Made by a program: the position numbers and the translations under genes. 64,000 nt of DNA, taken from positions 324,202 to 388,201 of the forward strand of contig BCKL01000014.1 in assembly GCA_001600635.1 (NCBI GenBank), given 5' to 3'. Every line of letters begins with the position of its first letter. The stretch's first letter is position 1. This DNA comes from Leucosporidium creatinivorum (lineage: Eukaryota > Basidiomycota > Microbotryomycetes > Leucosporidiales > Leucosporidiaceae). Shown piece by piece: positions 1 through 10,739 of the stretch. The notes beneath the pieces were generated by a model. The model was not told the DNA's origin. It saw only the letters and a program-made list of their open reading frames with translations, and made no database searches.

Positions 1-2453
1 AAAGGAGAGGTCAGCGAGTCGTTCCGAAGAGGGAGCGCCGAGGTCGAGGGGTCGAGGGACGGGGGAGAAGAGGAAGGGAGAGTACCTCCTGGAAAGCCTT
101 GACGAAGTCCTGGATGAGGGTGATAGTCATCTTCTTGAGGTCGCCAGTGAGGAGGTCTCCCCTGCGGTAATCCTGCGAGCCGTCGAGAAAGAGAAGGTCA
201 GCTCTGTTGAGTGAGAGAGGTGCATCGAACGTACAGCAGCAATCTTGGCGAGCTCCTCATCATCTTCGAGGAAGAAGGTCAAGTACTGGTACGAGACGTC
301 GACGTCGGGATCTCCTCCCAATTCCCTATGCTCCTCCACTGTCGTTTGGCCTCCACTAAACGCATACTTGTTAATCTTGTCCTTGATCATCTTTGCCGTA
401 TCCGTCATGAAGATGCTCGTCGAGTTGACCGAAGCAGACATCTTGGACTGGGCGCCGAGCAGCGAGGGGATGAACTTGGCGTGAATGAGGGCGGGCTTCT
501 TGTACTTGAGGCGGGGGGCGACTTCTCGCGTAAGGCGGAAGTAGGGGTCTTGGTCGATGGCGCAGGGGATGAGGCAGGGGATGTCGGTCTTGGTGCCGAA
601 GATTTGGGGGAACGAGTTGGAGAAGGAGGGGGCGGCTTGGATCGAGACGAAGTGCCACTTTCCGACGTTGTCTCTGCAGGACGAAGCAGGTCAGCGAGTG
701 CGGCATAAGTTCAGAGCAGAGATACGCACTCGAGCTTGAAGCCGAACGTCTGTTGCGATTGCCTGGCGGTAATCAGGCGCGAGATGCGAACGACGTTGCG
801 GTAGAAGGCTCCTCTGCGAATCAACGAGGCGTCAGTTCTGCACCTCAGCAAGAATCGCCGACGCTCAAGCTCACCCGACGTAGTCCAAATCAGAGAAGAT
901 GAAGGTCTTCTCGGGCTTGAAGCCACAGGCGATGACATCCTTGGCGTTCTGGAAGGCGAAGCCGTTGCACTGCTCCAGCTTGAGCTCAGGCTTGAACAGG
1001 AACTTCTCGTCGTCTACGAGTTGGGGGAGAGTTAGCGACCAGCCGATTGTAGAGAGGGAAGCAGAGCGCACCGGTGAGCTGAACGACGAGAGGGCAATCG
1101 AAGACGTCCTGAAGCCATTGGGTGAAGACGAAGGGGATCATGTGGCCGAGATGCATGCTGTCGCTCGAAGGTCCACGTCCCGTGTAGAGGTAGAAGGGCT
1201 TGCCCTGCTCATAGCGGTCGAGGATGAGGTGCAGCTCGCTGCGAGAGTCGAACAATCAGTCCTCGGCGCTCGTCTCGCTCGCGCTCTCGAGCTCACCGGT
1301 GAGAGAAGAAGGTGCCGCGGCGGAGGAGCATGTGAGGTTTCCGTCCAGTGAGACGTTCGAAGCGGGCGAGCAGCTCCTCGTCAATCTTCTTGGTCCCGAA
1401 ATCGTTGATGAGATGATCATAGTCGATGGCGACCTAAGAAACGGGAGAAAGAAAGAGGTATGAACATCCACTGATGAAACTGCGTTACACGTATGTAGGC
1501 AAGAAAGCACGACGACGACGAAGAGAGAATGAGAGTGTCTGTAGGGGAATGCGAGGAGGGGGAGAGTCTAGTCCGAACGCACTTGCTTGCCATCAACGGT
1601 AGCTCCCTCTACATCCCAAGGAGTGACCTTCTGCGCCGATCCAGTAGCAGGCACCGCGGCGGCGGGCTCGGTAGGGGTGCCAGCGTTGGTAGGGAAGAAG
1701 GAGGAGGGCGAGTTGGGAGCTTCGACGGTGGGCGACTGAACCTCGATGGTGACGGCCTCGGTGCGCTCGCTGTGGGTGAGCAGAGAAGGTGTTAGCTTCC
1801 TGATACGGTACAAGAGCGACCAAGAAGCTACTTACACAGGAGTGGGAGTCTTGGCTCCATCGGCGCGAGCACTGGCGCGAGCGATTCGCTCTGGGATGCC
1901 CAACTCGAGCGACGACATGGCTTCGGTGACGGCGTCCTGGGTGAGCTCACTCTGCCTACGACGGTGAGCCATGCTGAGGGCTGTAGAGAGGTGCAGAATA
2001 GACATGCTGGTCAGCAGCTGCTCTATAAGAAGCTCAACGCGGGTTTCCTTGCTGTCCCCAAACGTGGAGCTCGATATGCGCGAGCAGGCTCCTAGGGTAC
2101 AGCATCGGCTGAGCGTAGCATCTGCTGTACTACAGCTTCCTTCTGCGAGTCCTTCCAATAGTCCATCTCGTCTCACTCCTCCTCAATCAGCTCGAGTCAA
2201 TCCGACGGCTGCTTCCACTCTCGTTCCGCTCCGAGGGTCATAGTCTGGTACAGCAGTCCTCTTACTCACCTTCAGGCTCATCCAAGTCGAGATCCCCGAG
2301 GTCCTGGTTAACCTGAGCGGCCTTAGCAGCGTCCTTCTCCTTTGCGGCGGTGGTGATGGCAGAGGGAGGAGGGAGGTTGGCTTGAGCCAGATCGCGCGAC
2401 AAGTCCGAAGGGGTGCGCTTGATAGAGCCGCTACGTGCGTGCAGTCCGGACAT
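1..2453 (-). CDS. WRS1: Cytosolic tryptophanyl-tRNA synthetase, 3' end cut by window edge
   Basis: Charges tRNA-Trp with tryptophan in the cytosol. The class I signature [12 protein letters not shown] lies near 1150 and the second ATP-binding motif KMSAS near 440, followed by the conserved NKYAFSGGQ and [12 protein letters not shown] stretches. The eukaryotic-type TPWDVEG motif sits near 1610. The start at 2453 is chosen because exon 1 (2453-2270, GTGAGT donor) joins in phase to 1980-1836 and then to the exon starting at 1769, giving one continuous frame. This puts about 140 Ser/Ala/Pro-rich residues before TPWDVEG, clearly longer than in S. cerevisiae. At least seven introns are present. The last visible exon ends in FVKAFQE at a GTACTC donor near 82, so the C-terminal exon lies outside the window. 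Family call is firm; the exact N-terminus is inferred from splice phases. Confidence 0.93.
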
Positions 2454-2723
2454 GGTTCGAAGCTGTAGTAGAGTCGATGAAGTGGGGAGGAAGAGGGCAA
2501 GAAACGCGCGAGGATGCGGCCATCTTGCCTTCAATTCGCTCTAAATCGAGATTAGAACCCAGGGCTTACTTCCCATTAGTCGGTCGGCTCGATTTCGACT
2601 GGACAACTTTCGACCGACGTAACTTCTCTCTGCGTTCTTAGCCAAAATACTAACCGATAAGAGAGCTACAGTACAATCTCAATTCTAGCAATTAACCGCC
2701 CGGCCTCACTCGCCTTCCCCTCT

Positions 2724-5260
2724 TCAAACCTCCTCAACAACCGCCACGGTCTGTCCGAACTCCTTGATCTCACAATCAACACTAGCGATACCCGTCTCGT
2801 GCACCACGCAAGCAAAATCGGTGGTCTTCAGTCGCAAAAGAGATGGCAAAGTCAGCTTCGGCGATGGTAAGAAGAGAGCGAGAGAAGCAGACGTACAGCA
2901 TCGAGGGCAATGAGAGGGTGGTGCCAGATGTTAGGGTGGTAAGAGATTCCCTGAGCGTTGGTAGCGAGGAAGGCGCGGAGGGTGGAGAGGTCCGGCTGGC
3001 CGTCTGCGAAGGGGAGGAGGCGAAAGCTCGGTCAGCGATCTCTCCTCGTCAATTCGCTGGAGGAGGCGCATCACTCACCAGCATCGGGCAAGCAGACCAA
3101 AACGAGGTACCTCCCCCCTCCACCGCCCATAGGCACAAACGCCTGACTGGAGAACTCATGCCTCTCCAACACCTTAACCTCCCAACTCTCCTTCCCCTTC
3201 ACGCCCTTCACACCATTCTGCTGCTCACACCTAAACACACAAAAGTTGACTTCCCCCTTCAACTCCGCATGCTCCCCTTTGGGTTGGACCCAAGTCACCG
3301 GCGCAAGGTGGTTGAACTTGAACGCCGTGCCAAAGTTGACGGGCTTGATCACGACGTCTTTCCGGGCGGAGCGGTGGTCTGGGTAGGATTGGATGACGGA
3401 GCCGTAGGAGGAGAAGGCGTCGGGGGTGAGAGGGACCGCCGGGATCTTGGGAGCTGAGAGAGTGGAGGAGGAGGGAGAGGAGGAGGAGGAAGGAGTCACG
3501 GCCGAGGCGATGGTGCTAAGGATCCCGCCCTCCTTCTTGGGTGCGGGGGAGGGGAGAGGAGTGAGAGTAGAGTAGTTGGGGAATTGCGAAGCGCGACGTC
3601 CATACAGGCGGACACGCTTGACTCCGCCGTCTAGCAAGGCGAGCAGGGAAAGTCAGAATGGTGGACTCGACAGAGCTGGAGACAGATGAGAGCTCACCAG
3701 GGTAGATGGAAAGGCGGACGTGAGTCCAAGCCTTCTCGGGGTGCTCGAGCTGGAAGAAGTGCTGGCGGTGAGGGCCCATCTTTGTCCGCTTGAGGAGGAG
3801 GGTCCAGTCGGCGTCCTGCGAGGGAAGGCTCTGCAGGTCGAGGTCGAGGTCAGTGTTGACGCTCACTGGGAGAGCAGTGAAGAAGATGCTCACCTCGTCC
3901 GAAACGATACCGTAAAGTTCGGCCGACTCGGGGAAGTTGCCGACAAAGTGGTTGGTGTCCAAATCGGCCCATTCGAGGTAGCCAGGCTCGCCGCTGTAGG
4001 CCAATCGCCCTCGGTCAGTATTCAGCTTCTCTCAACCCACTCCCTCCGAGCCAACTCACAGCTTGATAACCACCCAGTCTCCCTTACCCGACCCCAACCT
4101 CCCCCTACTCCTCTTCGTCTCCCACCCATCGCCCATATCCTTTCCCCTCCCCGGCAAAATCAAGTTCCCTCCCCTTCCGAAATGCTGATCACTCTCTCCC
4201 GTCACCGTCGCTCCATTAAGCACGAACGCAAGGTCGACAGCGTCCTCCGAGGGTCCAGCAGGGGAGGGGACGACATGCCCGTAGGCGCGGAAACGGCCGA
4301 TACCGCCGTCGGGGTGCATGGTTAGCTTGAGGTGAGTGACGGGAGAGGAGGCTGAGGGGAAGAGGAAGAGGTGCTGTTGCGCTGGGCCGAGGGGAGTGAC
4401 GGGGAGGAGGGGCTGCCACTGGGTTCGGCGAAGAAGGGAGGGTCAGCGAGGGGAGGTCCGGATGAGAGGCGGAGGACGTACGAGAGGGGAAGACTCGGTG
4501 ATGGTCTCGCCGGCAGGGACGTTCGCTCCCCAGACTCCGCTGGCAGGGGATCTGTTCGGCGCAAGGGGGAGGGTCGGCTCGGTTCGGCTCTTCGAGAAGT
4601 TTCAGGTCGACTTACTCATTTCCCGAGAAGTGTCCAGTATCAATATCACATCCGACAATACTGCCGAGCGCTCCCAACTTGACAATAGTCCTACACGGCC
4701 GAGCAGGGCGTCAGCTCCGTCTGGCTCGTTATCGCGCTCTGTAGAGCTGCGGGAGACCAAGCAGGGTAACAGGACTCACCAATCGTAAGTAGGGTTATGC
4801 CTGCGCGACTCCCAGCCGTCAAAGAGGGCGCCGTTGGGCCCGAACTGTCCCTTCATCGACACGGAGGGCTGTTGGGAGCGGGAGAGGAAGACTAGTCAGC
4901 ATAGACGAATCGTGTCCAGCTTGATGCTATGCTCAGAAGGCTGATGTAGCCTCCTCTGCTCCCTCCAGCCGGCACTGATTCCCTTCCAGCCAAACCCGGC
5001 CGACAAGCGGCTCTCGCTCGCTCGCTCGCGATTAGCTTTTGCAGTGGAACTCACGGGCACACGAAGCAGACAGTCAGCAGCAGCGAAGAAGTCATCCGAA
5101 ACCCCTGCAATCGTGCCGCCCAAAGCCTCGCTGGAGAGCTCTAATCATCATCGGCGTGGGAGGTCAGCGAGCAGCGAGCAGGCGGAGGATAGGAGAGGGA
5201 CGAACCGATGAGCTTGCCAAAGGTCTGGTCGAATTGGTCGAGAGGTACAGAGGTGGCCAT
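2724..5260 (-). CDS. Allantoicase-ureidoglycolate lyase fusion protein
   Basis: Predicted to carry two consecutive steps of allantoin breakdown: allantoate to ureidoglycolate plus urea, then ureidoglycolate to glyoxylate plus urea. The N-terminal part starts [10 protein letters not shown] and has the allantoicase hallmarks SDDFFAA (about 5085), [12 protein letters not shown] (about 4640) and two allantoicase repeats, each ending in an R-aromatic-YG motif (FRAYG about 4285, RVRLYGRR about 3600). Without any stop the same exon runs through a Ser/Pro linker into a ureidoglycolate-lyase domain ([18 protein letters not shown], then [17 protein letters not shown] near 2900) and ends [11 protein letters not shown]. 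About eleven exons; the intron inside SDE|SLPSQ is short and stop-free. In S. cerevisiae these are separate genes (DAL2, DAL3). Two genes merged by a missed stop is unlikely because the linker exon is open throughout. Confidence 0.88.
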
Positions 5261-5694
5261 GCTTGTTGATGAGTAGTGATGAATGGTAGGAAGCCAAGAG
5301 AGCTGCTGCCTTGCTCCAGCGCACCTCTCCAAAGCGCAGAGGGCGGCCGGCCTCAGACGGAGCGGAGAAGGCGGCCAAGGTCGATTCGCCTTTGGAAAGG
5401 CGAGCTATGGCGCTGGGGTTGGTGGTGCAGTGAGAAAGTGGTGAGTTGTATCAGATGCGAGACCTTGTACGCAGATAGAAGGAGAAGAGGGTGCAGCGAA
5501 AGGAGGATAGCTCATCGCCGAAGCTCTCTCGGTCGCCGAGCTGGCTCTCAGCGAGACAGTCTCGTCGGACTATCAAGCAGCGATAGGCTCTGCCCCCCTA
5601 TCTCTCACTCTCACTGCCCCGCGGTTTGGAATCGCGAAACCTCGTTCCAGTCTGAGTCTCCCGACGCCGAGCCCTACTTCAGCCCATCTGCCGC
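5261..5694. promoter_or_regulatory. Gap: allantoicase promoter side and methyltransferase 3' end
   Basis: This 434-base stretch holds the upstream region of the allantoicase fusion and the 3' flank of the methyltransferase gene, both on the minus strand. The overlapping open frames here look compositional. I see no clear promoter element. Confidence 0.4.
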
Positions 5695-6703
5695 CTACGC
5701 AGCCTCCTCGCCCGATCCCTCCAACGTCGACTCCACCTCCGTCGTCTCCGTCTCCGCACCTTCCGTAGTAGTCACGCTCTTATCATCCGCCTCCTGCGAG
5801 CGCGCAAAGACGAGGATAAAGTTGCCCAGCGGGACGTTGTGCAGTTCGACGAGCTGCCAGCCGAATTGACGGGCGAGACGATCCAACGCCTCGTAGCTGC
5901 GGATGCCGAAGCCTTCTCCGTTCTCCCGCGCGCGGATCATGGCGTCGAACTGTGCGTGATGAGGGTTAGTCGAGCGATCAAGGCCGAGCAGAGAAGAGGG
6001 AGGGTTCGCCGAACCTTCTGGTCGGACTCGGAGAGGAAGGCGTTGTCCTTCTGCAGACGTTAAGCCGTTAGCTATAAGTTTTCTGGTGCATGAGAAACGC
6101 TGCTTACTTTGAACGGGCCATAAACAAGGAAGACTCCATCCTTCGAGACGAGGTCGGCGAAGTGAGCGAACATGGCTTGGGGACCGACGGAATCTGCACC
6201 AACGGGAAGCGGTCAGTGACAACATACGATATGAGTGAGAGATGAACATTCACAAGGGATCATGTGCAAGCAATTGCTAGCGAGCACGACGTCGAACGTT
6301 CCCTCCTTCTCGACCTGCTCTCCCAAGCTCTTCCAATCCTCCTCCTCGGTCACGTCCAGCACAATCGCCTTCTTGACCCTCTCACTATCCTTGTTGGTCT
6401 TGTCGCACTCGGCGGTCATGTAAGTGTCGCATTCGGTCGGTTGGAAGTCGAGGTGAGGGAAACTCTCGCTGTAGAGCTTGCTGTGGACTCCTGCTCCCGA
6501 AGCGATTTCGAGTACGTGTTTCCTAGAAGTGTCCGCGAGGTAGGGCGTGAGAGTGGGGAGGATGTTGGCGCGGATACGGTCCTCGAGTCCTGTTCGAAGT
6601 GGGGTGAGCTCCTTGCTGCTGATGAGTAGGTAGAGCTGTACGAGAGCATACCTTGATAGTAGTTTGGGGGTGATAGACTGCTAGGATGCTTGGGTGCAGA
6701 CAT
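5695..6703 (-). CDS. METTL26/UPF0585-type SAM-dependent methyltransferase
   Basis: A small Rossmann methyltransferase of the DUF938 (METTL26, formerly C16orf13) family; substrate unknown. The SAM-binding loop reads VLEIASGAGVHSKLY (about 6500), followed by an acidic strand-2 segment, then FDVVLASNCLHMIP (about 6270) and VFLVYGPFK (about 6110), the usual order for this family. The C-terminal exon has RSYEALDRLARQFGW and LGNFILVFARSQ, then a Thr/Glu-rich tail. Start 6703 (MSAPKHPSSL) is preferred; an in-frame upstream codon at 6754 is possible. About five exons, roughly 250 residues. It lies head-to-head with the START protein over a 390-base promoter. Family assignment is good; biological role is not known. 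Confidence 0.85.
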
Positions 6704-7095
6704 GGTCGAGATTGAAGCAGCGAGCAGAGAGACGTTGGGAGGACAAGCGGTCAAGGCGAGAACTTGTTCTTCTACCTCGTTCGGCGTCTGAGCTCTTTCT
6801 CGAAGCAGTGCAGGCTTCTGTATGCTATCACAACACCCCTATCTTGCTCTGAATGCTTCACCGGCCAGTCGATCGCCTTGACGTCTCGACGGCGAGTGCA
6901 AGTGCCCGCTCGCCGTTGTCTGAAATAGTGCGGGGCATCCAGCTCTCCTTCAGTTCCGACTACATCCCAAGAGCAGCAGCACATCACTGCCCCCAGCTCG
7001 ACCGACCCTATCAACCTACACAGTGAGTTCCCCCTTTCCTCGTCACGTTTCCAGAGCTCACCGGCCTTCGCGCTACCCCTCCGCTCGCCGTTCAG
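6704..7095. promoter_or_regulatory. Divergent promoter, with a 5'-UTR intron for the START gene
   Basis: The region separates the divergent methyltransferase and START genes. Near 7021 an AACCTACACA|GTGAGT donor is followed by a CTCACC stretch and a CGTTCAG acceptor ending at 7095, immediately before the START ATG. No ATG occurs in the roughly 100 bases before that donor, so the intron is best read as lying in the 5' UTR. Confidence 0.55.
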
Positions 7096-9976
7096 ATGCT
7101 CGACAACATCAAGGCCAAGGCCAAATCGCTCAAGTCGAGTGGAGAGTCCCAGTACGAGTACGAGCCTTCATTCAAAGATGGAGCAGAGAGCACTGTAGGT
7201 CGTTTCGCAGCCGTCCCATCGCCGCCGAAGCTCATCCTCTGCTCCTTGTAGTACGACTCTGACGAGGACGACGTCTCCACTTCGCAAGGCGGAGCCGACA
7301 TCTCTCGCCGTGTCTCCACCTACTCCGTCAGCGACGACACGGACGCCCATCTCGCTAAAGCCGACCGAGCTCTCTCGACCCTTCAAGAGGTCCACACCCG
7401 CCAGTCGAGTCAATGGAAGCGCGCTCTGAAGCATAGGAGTGGTACCATCGTCTACTACAGCAAGGAGAAGATGCCCTCGGGCACCAAGAAGAATGGCAAG
7501 AGCACCTACTCGCCCGTCTTCAAGGGCGAGCTTGAGATTGATGGCTTTACGCCTGCCGAGGTCTTCGGAGTGGTCGGCTCGAGGAAGCTGTGGGATGATT
7601 GGTACAAGGAGGTGAGCTTGCTCCTTTCCCGGAGTCGACGAGGTGATGCTAACAGCTTGCTTTCGGAAAGGGCAACCTCGTTGAGAATCTCTCCGACACC
7701 AGTTCGCTCACCTACATGTAAGCCATTCTTGTCAAGAGCTAACAGACGATACAGGATGCTGACCCTTCGTCCCCATAGGTGCATGCAAGGTATCGCTGGC
7801 TCTAGGTTCGTATTTCCCTCACTCGGCGATAGCTCGGCTTCTTCGCTTTTCGACTTCCCCGCTGACCCATCGCATCCTCGCCAGCACTCGCGACCTCTCC
7901 CTCGTCGAAAAGGTTGCTGGATCGCCCACCGGCACCATCTCCTTCGTCTCCACCTCGGTCGTCACTCCCAAAGTCCCTCGAGTCTCTGGCCGAGTCCGCG
8001 CGACTCTAGCTCTGAACGGCTGGGTCCTCGAGCCCATCGACGGCGGTACTCGCATCACCTACTAGTGAGTGCTCTTCGATCTTAGCGAGATATCTCACAC
8101 TGACCTGCGTCTCCCTACAGCCTCCTCGTCAACGTCCGCACCTTCGTCCCCGCCCTCCTTCACAAGAAGTACCTCGCCCGTCGCCCCACCTGCGTCGCCA
8201 AGATCGCCGAGTACCTCCAGAAGAACGGTGCGCCTCCCATGGTCGGCGTTGAGGAGACTGAGGCCGTCCCTTCCTCGGCCGGAGGAGGAGGAGGCGGCGT
8301 CGCCATCCCCCGTCGCCGAGGCTCGACTTCGTCGAAACGCTCTCGCTCCGCCTCCGCTTCGACCGTCTTCGCTGGACTCCCCTCTCACGTGAGCGTCAAC
8401 ACGGACGCCAACTCTTACCCCGAGGTGCAGAAGGCGACCAAGCTCTTCCACTCGCTCAACGGGGAGACGGATTGGACCCTCGCTGTCGATCAGAAGCAGA
8501 GGAAGATCTGGAAGCGTCAGGGTCAAGGCAAGGGATCGCTTGTCGTCAAGGGAGAGGCGACTGTTGAGGGAGCGACGACGGAACAGGTGTTGGGCACGAT
8601 TTTGAGCGATGCGGCGAGGAGGGAGTGTGAGTTCTGGAGCTCGGCGCTGGAGTCTCACGCGAGCTAACTCTCTTTGGCGGTCATGCAGGGGATCCTCGCT
8701 TTGCGAGTAGCACTCTTACCTCTCAGGACAATGGCTTCGATCAAGCCGAGTTCCTCGAGGTGCACAAGGAGATTTTCCCCAGCCTCTCGTGAGTTGTCGC
8801 TCTGCGCTCGCCCCAGCGCTCTTTCTGAGCCCTTCCTCGTCTTCTACAGGGCTCGCCACACTCTCATCACCCGCTCCGTCGACCGCGACGACTCGTCCTC
8901 CCCCAACTCGACCATCCTCGTCGTCTCTCGCTCCATCCGCAACCCCTCCTCCGACTCGATCGACATTCCCCGCTCCTCCACCAAAGCCCAACTCGACCTC
9001 TCCGGCTACCTCCTTACCCCCCTCTCGGACACCTCGGTCAAAATCACTCACATCACCCAACTCGACCTCGCCGCGCCCGACCTCTCGGCGCCGTTGCTCA
9101 AGATCCTTCTCGCCGAGTATGCGACCACCGCCTCGAGGATCGCAGAGTTCATCGATGATGAGGGGTACGCGCCTTCTTTCCTTCGCTGGGGAGAAGGACC
9201 GGCCACCCTCGAGCGCTCGAGCGAGGGATCGCTGAGGAAGGGAGAGGTCACCTTCCTCATCGGCGGCGAGGGGAAGGGAACGATGAAGGATGGGCAGCAG
9301 AAGGCGTGGCTGCAGTACTCAGATAAGATGTATGAGCGAGGACTCGCCATTCGCGTGCAGCCCGAGGGAGCAGCCACGGTTGCCAAGGTCGACGGGTGCG
9401 AGAGGACGGTCGAGTTCGTGTGGAGTGAGAAGGTTAGGGAGGGGGGAGTCAAGGTGGTGCTTAGTCAGGCGGATGGGGATGGTGCGGATGATGTGCTGCT
9501 TGATGGGGAGTACTTGGACAGGACGGTCGGGATGGAGAAGGGCTCGGGAGCGGCCAAGAAGAAGGCGCTCCCCTCGGCGGCGGCGGCGACGAGGAGGACG
9601 TCGGGTAGCGAGGATGCTAGATCGAGTGGTAGTGAGACGACGATGGTGGATGAGCAGCCCAACAAGTCAAGGGTATGTCGCGATCCCTCGCTTTCTCTTG
9701 TGCAGCTCGCTGATCCTCTCCTTCTTGCAGGGCATCGCCGGATCCACCGCCGCCGCCGGTCTCCTCTCCTCCTCCAAGTCTCGCTCCACCGGATCCAACC
9801 CACAAGACACCTCCTTCATCCCCTCCTCTTCCGCCGGCACCCAGCAGCAGGTCAAGCGCGCCCTTCCCGAGGACGCCTGCCTCATTCTCTCGGACTCGCT
9901 CTACTTCACGCGATCGCAATGCGCCTTCATGGGAGCGGTTGTAGTGGGAGCTTACGCTTGGGGCAAGTTCATGTGA
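7096..9976 (+). CDS. Two-START-domain lipid-transfer-like protein with C-terminal membrane tail
   Basis: Likely binds or moves a lipid at a membrane contact. The first START-like domain runs from KGELEIDGFTPAEVFGVV (about 7520) through SRKLWDDWYKE, TSSLTYMCMQGI and LNGWVLEPIDGGTRITYY (8065) to LLHKKYLARRP. A Gly/Ser linker with RRRGSTSSKRSRS follows. The second domain starts at HVSVNTDANSYPEVQKA (about 8395), continues through ARRE|WDPRFASS, ILVVSRSI and LSGYLLTPL to the IAEFIDDEGYAPSFLRW helix. A further folded segment precedes a Ser-rich stretch and a last exon ending in the hydrophobic GAVVVGAYAWGKFM, which could anchor the tail. Roughly 800 residues and about ten exons. Start 7096 directly follows an intron acceptor. 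Ligand unknown; the two START repeats differ from each other. Confidence 0.8.
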
Positions 9977-10739
9977 AGGAGTAGGGGAACCAACCATGCC
10001 ACGGGGAGCTTGTGAGCTGACGCCTGGGGCAAGTCCATGTACATGGCTGTAGCTGTAGAAACATAAGTGTATCTATTCGTGCCCCTTCTCGAGCCTGGTG
10101 CTGCTCGCCGTACAGCTGTTCGTTTCGGTCGGCGAGAGTCAGCTTCGCCGAGCTGCCCATCTCGGCCTTCATCTCCGACGCTGCTCTCATGCTCAGGCTC
10201 GTCTCTCATGGCCTGAAGAAGCTTTCGGAAAACCATCTTCTTAGTCTGCACCTGCCTGAACGGAGACCGGCGACTGACGATCTCAGCCGCCCTCGCTCGA
10301 CCGCTTCGCCGAGCCTGTCAGCGCCTCTCGCTCAAGGACGATCCCCCCGGTGCGCCGACTCGCTGGGAGAACCCAGCAGCACGGGACCATCACCTCGGTG
10401 CAACACCTTTTCGCCCATCAGCTCCCCCCCCTCCCCTGCTTCTGGAGGTTTCTAGAGCCCAAATCTCGGAGAACCAACCCTTACGCCGTGCTCTCGACTT
10501 TGACCAGGCCTCCCGAGCGCCTGCTTGCGCTTCTGGGCTTGCTTTCAAGGGAGGAAACAATCTGGGGGCCCCACCTGGAGCCCTGCAGCAGCGGAGTGGG
10601 GCCAGCAGAATCCCGAGCAGCTGGCAACGTGACTTGATCGGCTGTATCGGAGAGCTTCTACCGCAGCCCTTGAAATCGCCCCGCTTCTCTTGCTCTTCTT
10701 CTCCTTCGTCTTCACCATCATCATTGCCAACTCATCAAG
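9977..10739. promoter_or_regulatory. 763-base gap: 3' flank of START gene and MFS promoter
   Basis: Only short compositional open frames are present. At 10015-10044 a segment (GCCTGGGGCAAGTCCATGTA) closely resembles the last codons of the upstream gene at 9950-9979, a likely small local duplication. The 60 bases before the MFS start are TC-rich, a plausible core promoter. No iron- or nitrogen-responsive element could be recognised with confidence. Confidence 0.45.

Noticed and set aside
5276-5869. A 197-codon plus-strand frame between the allantoicase and methyltransferase genes
   Set aside because: Its 3' half is antisense to the methyltransferase C-terminal exon and the rest is Arg/Ser-rich with no domain.
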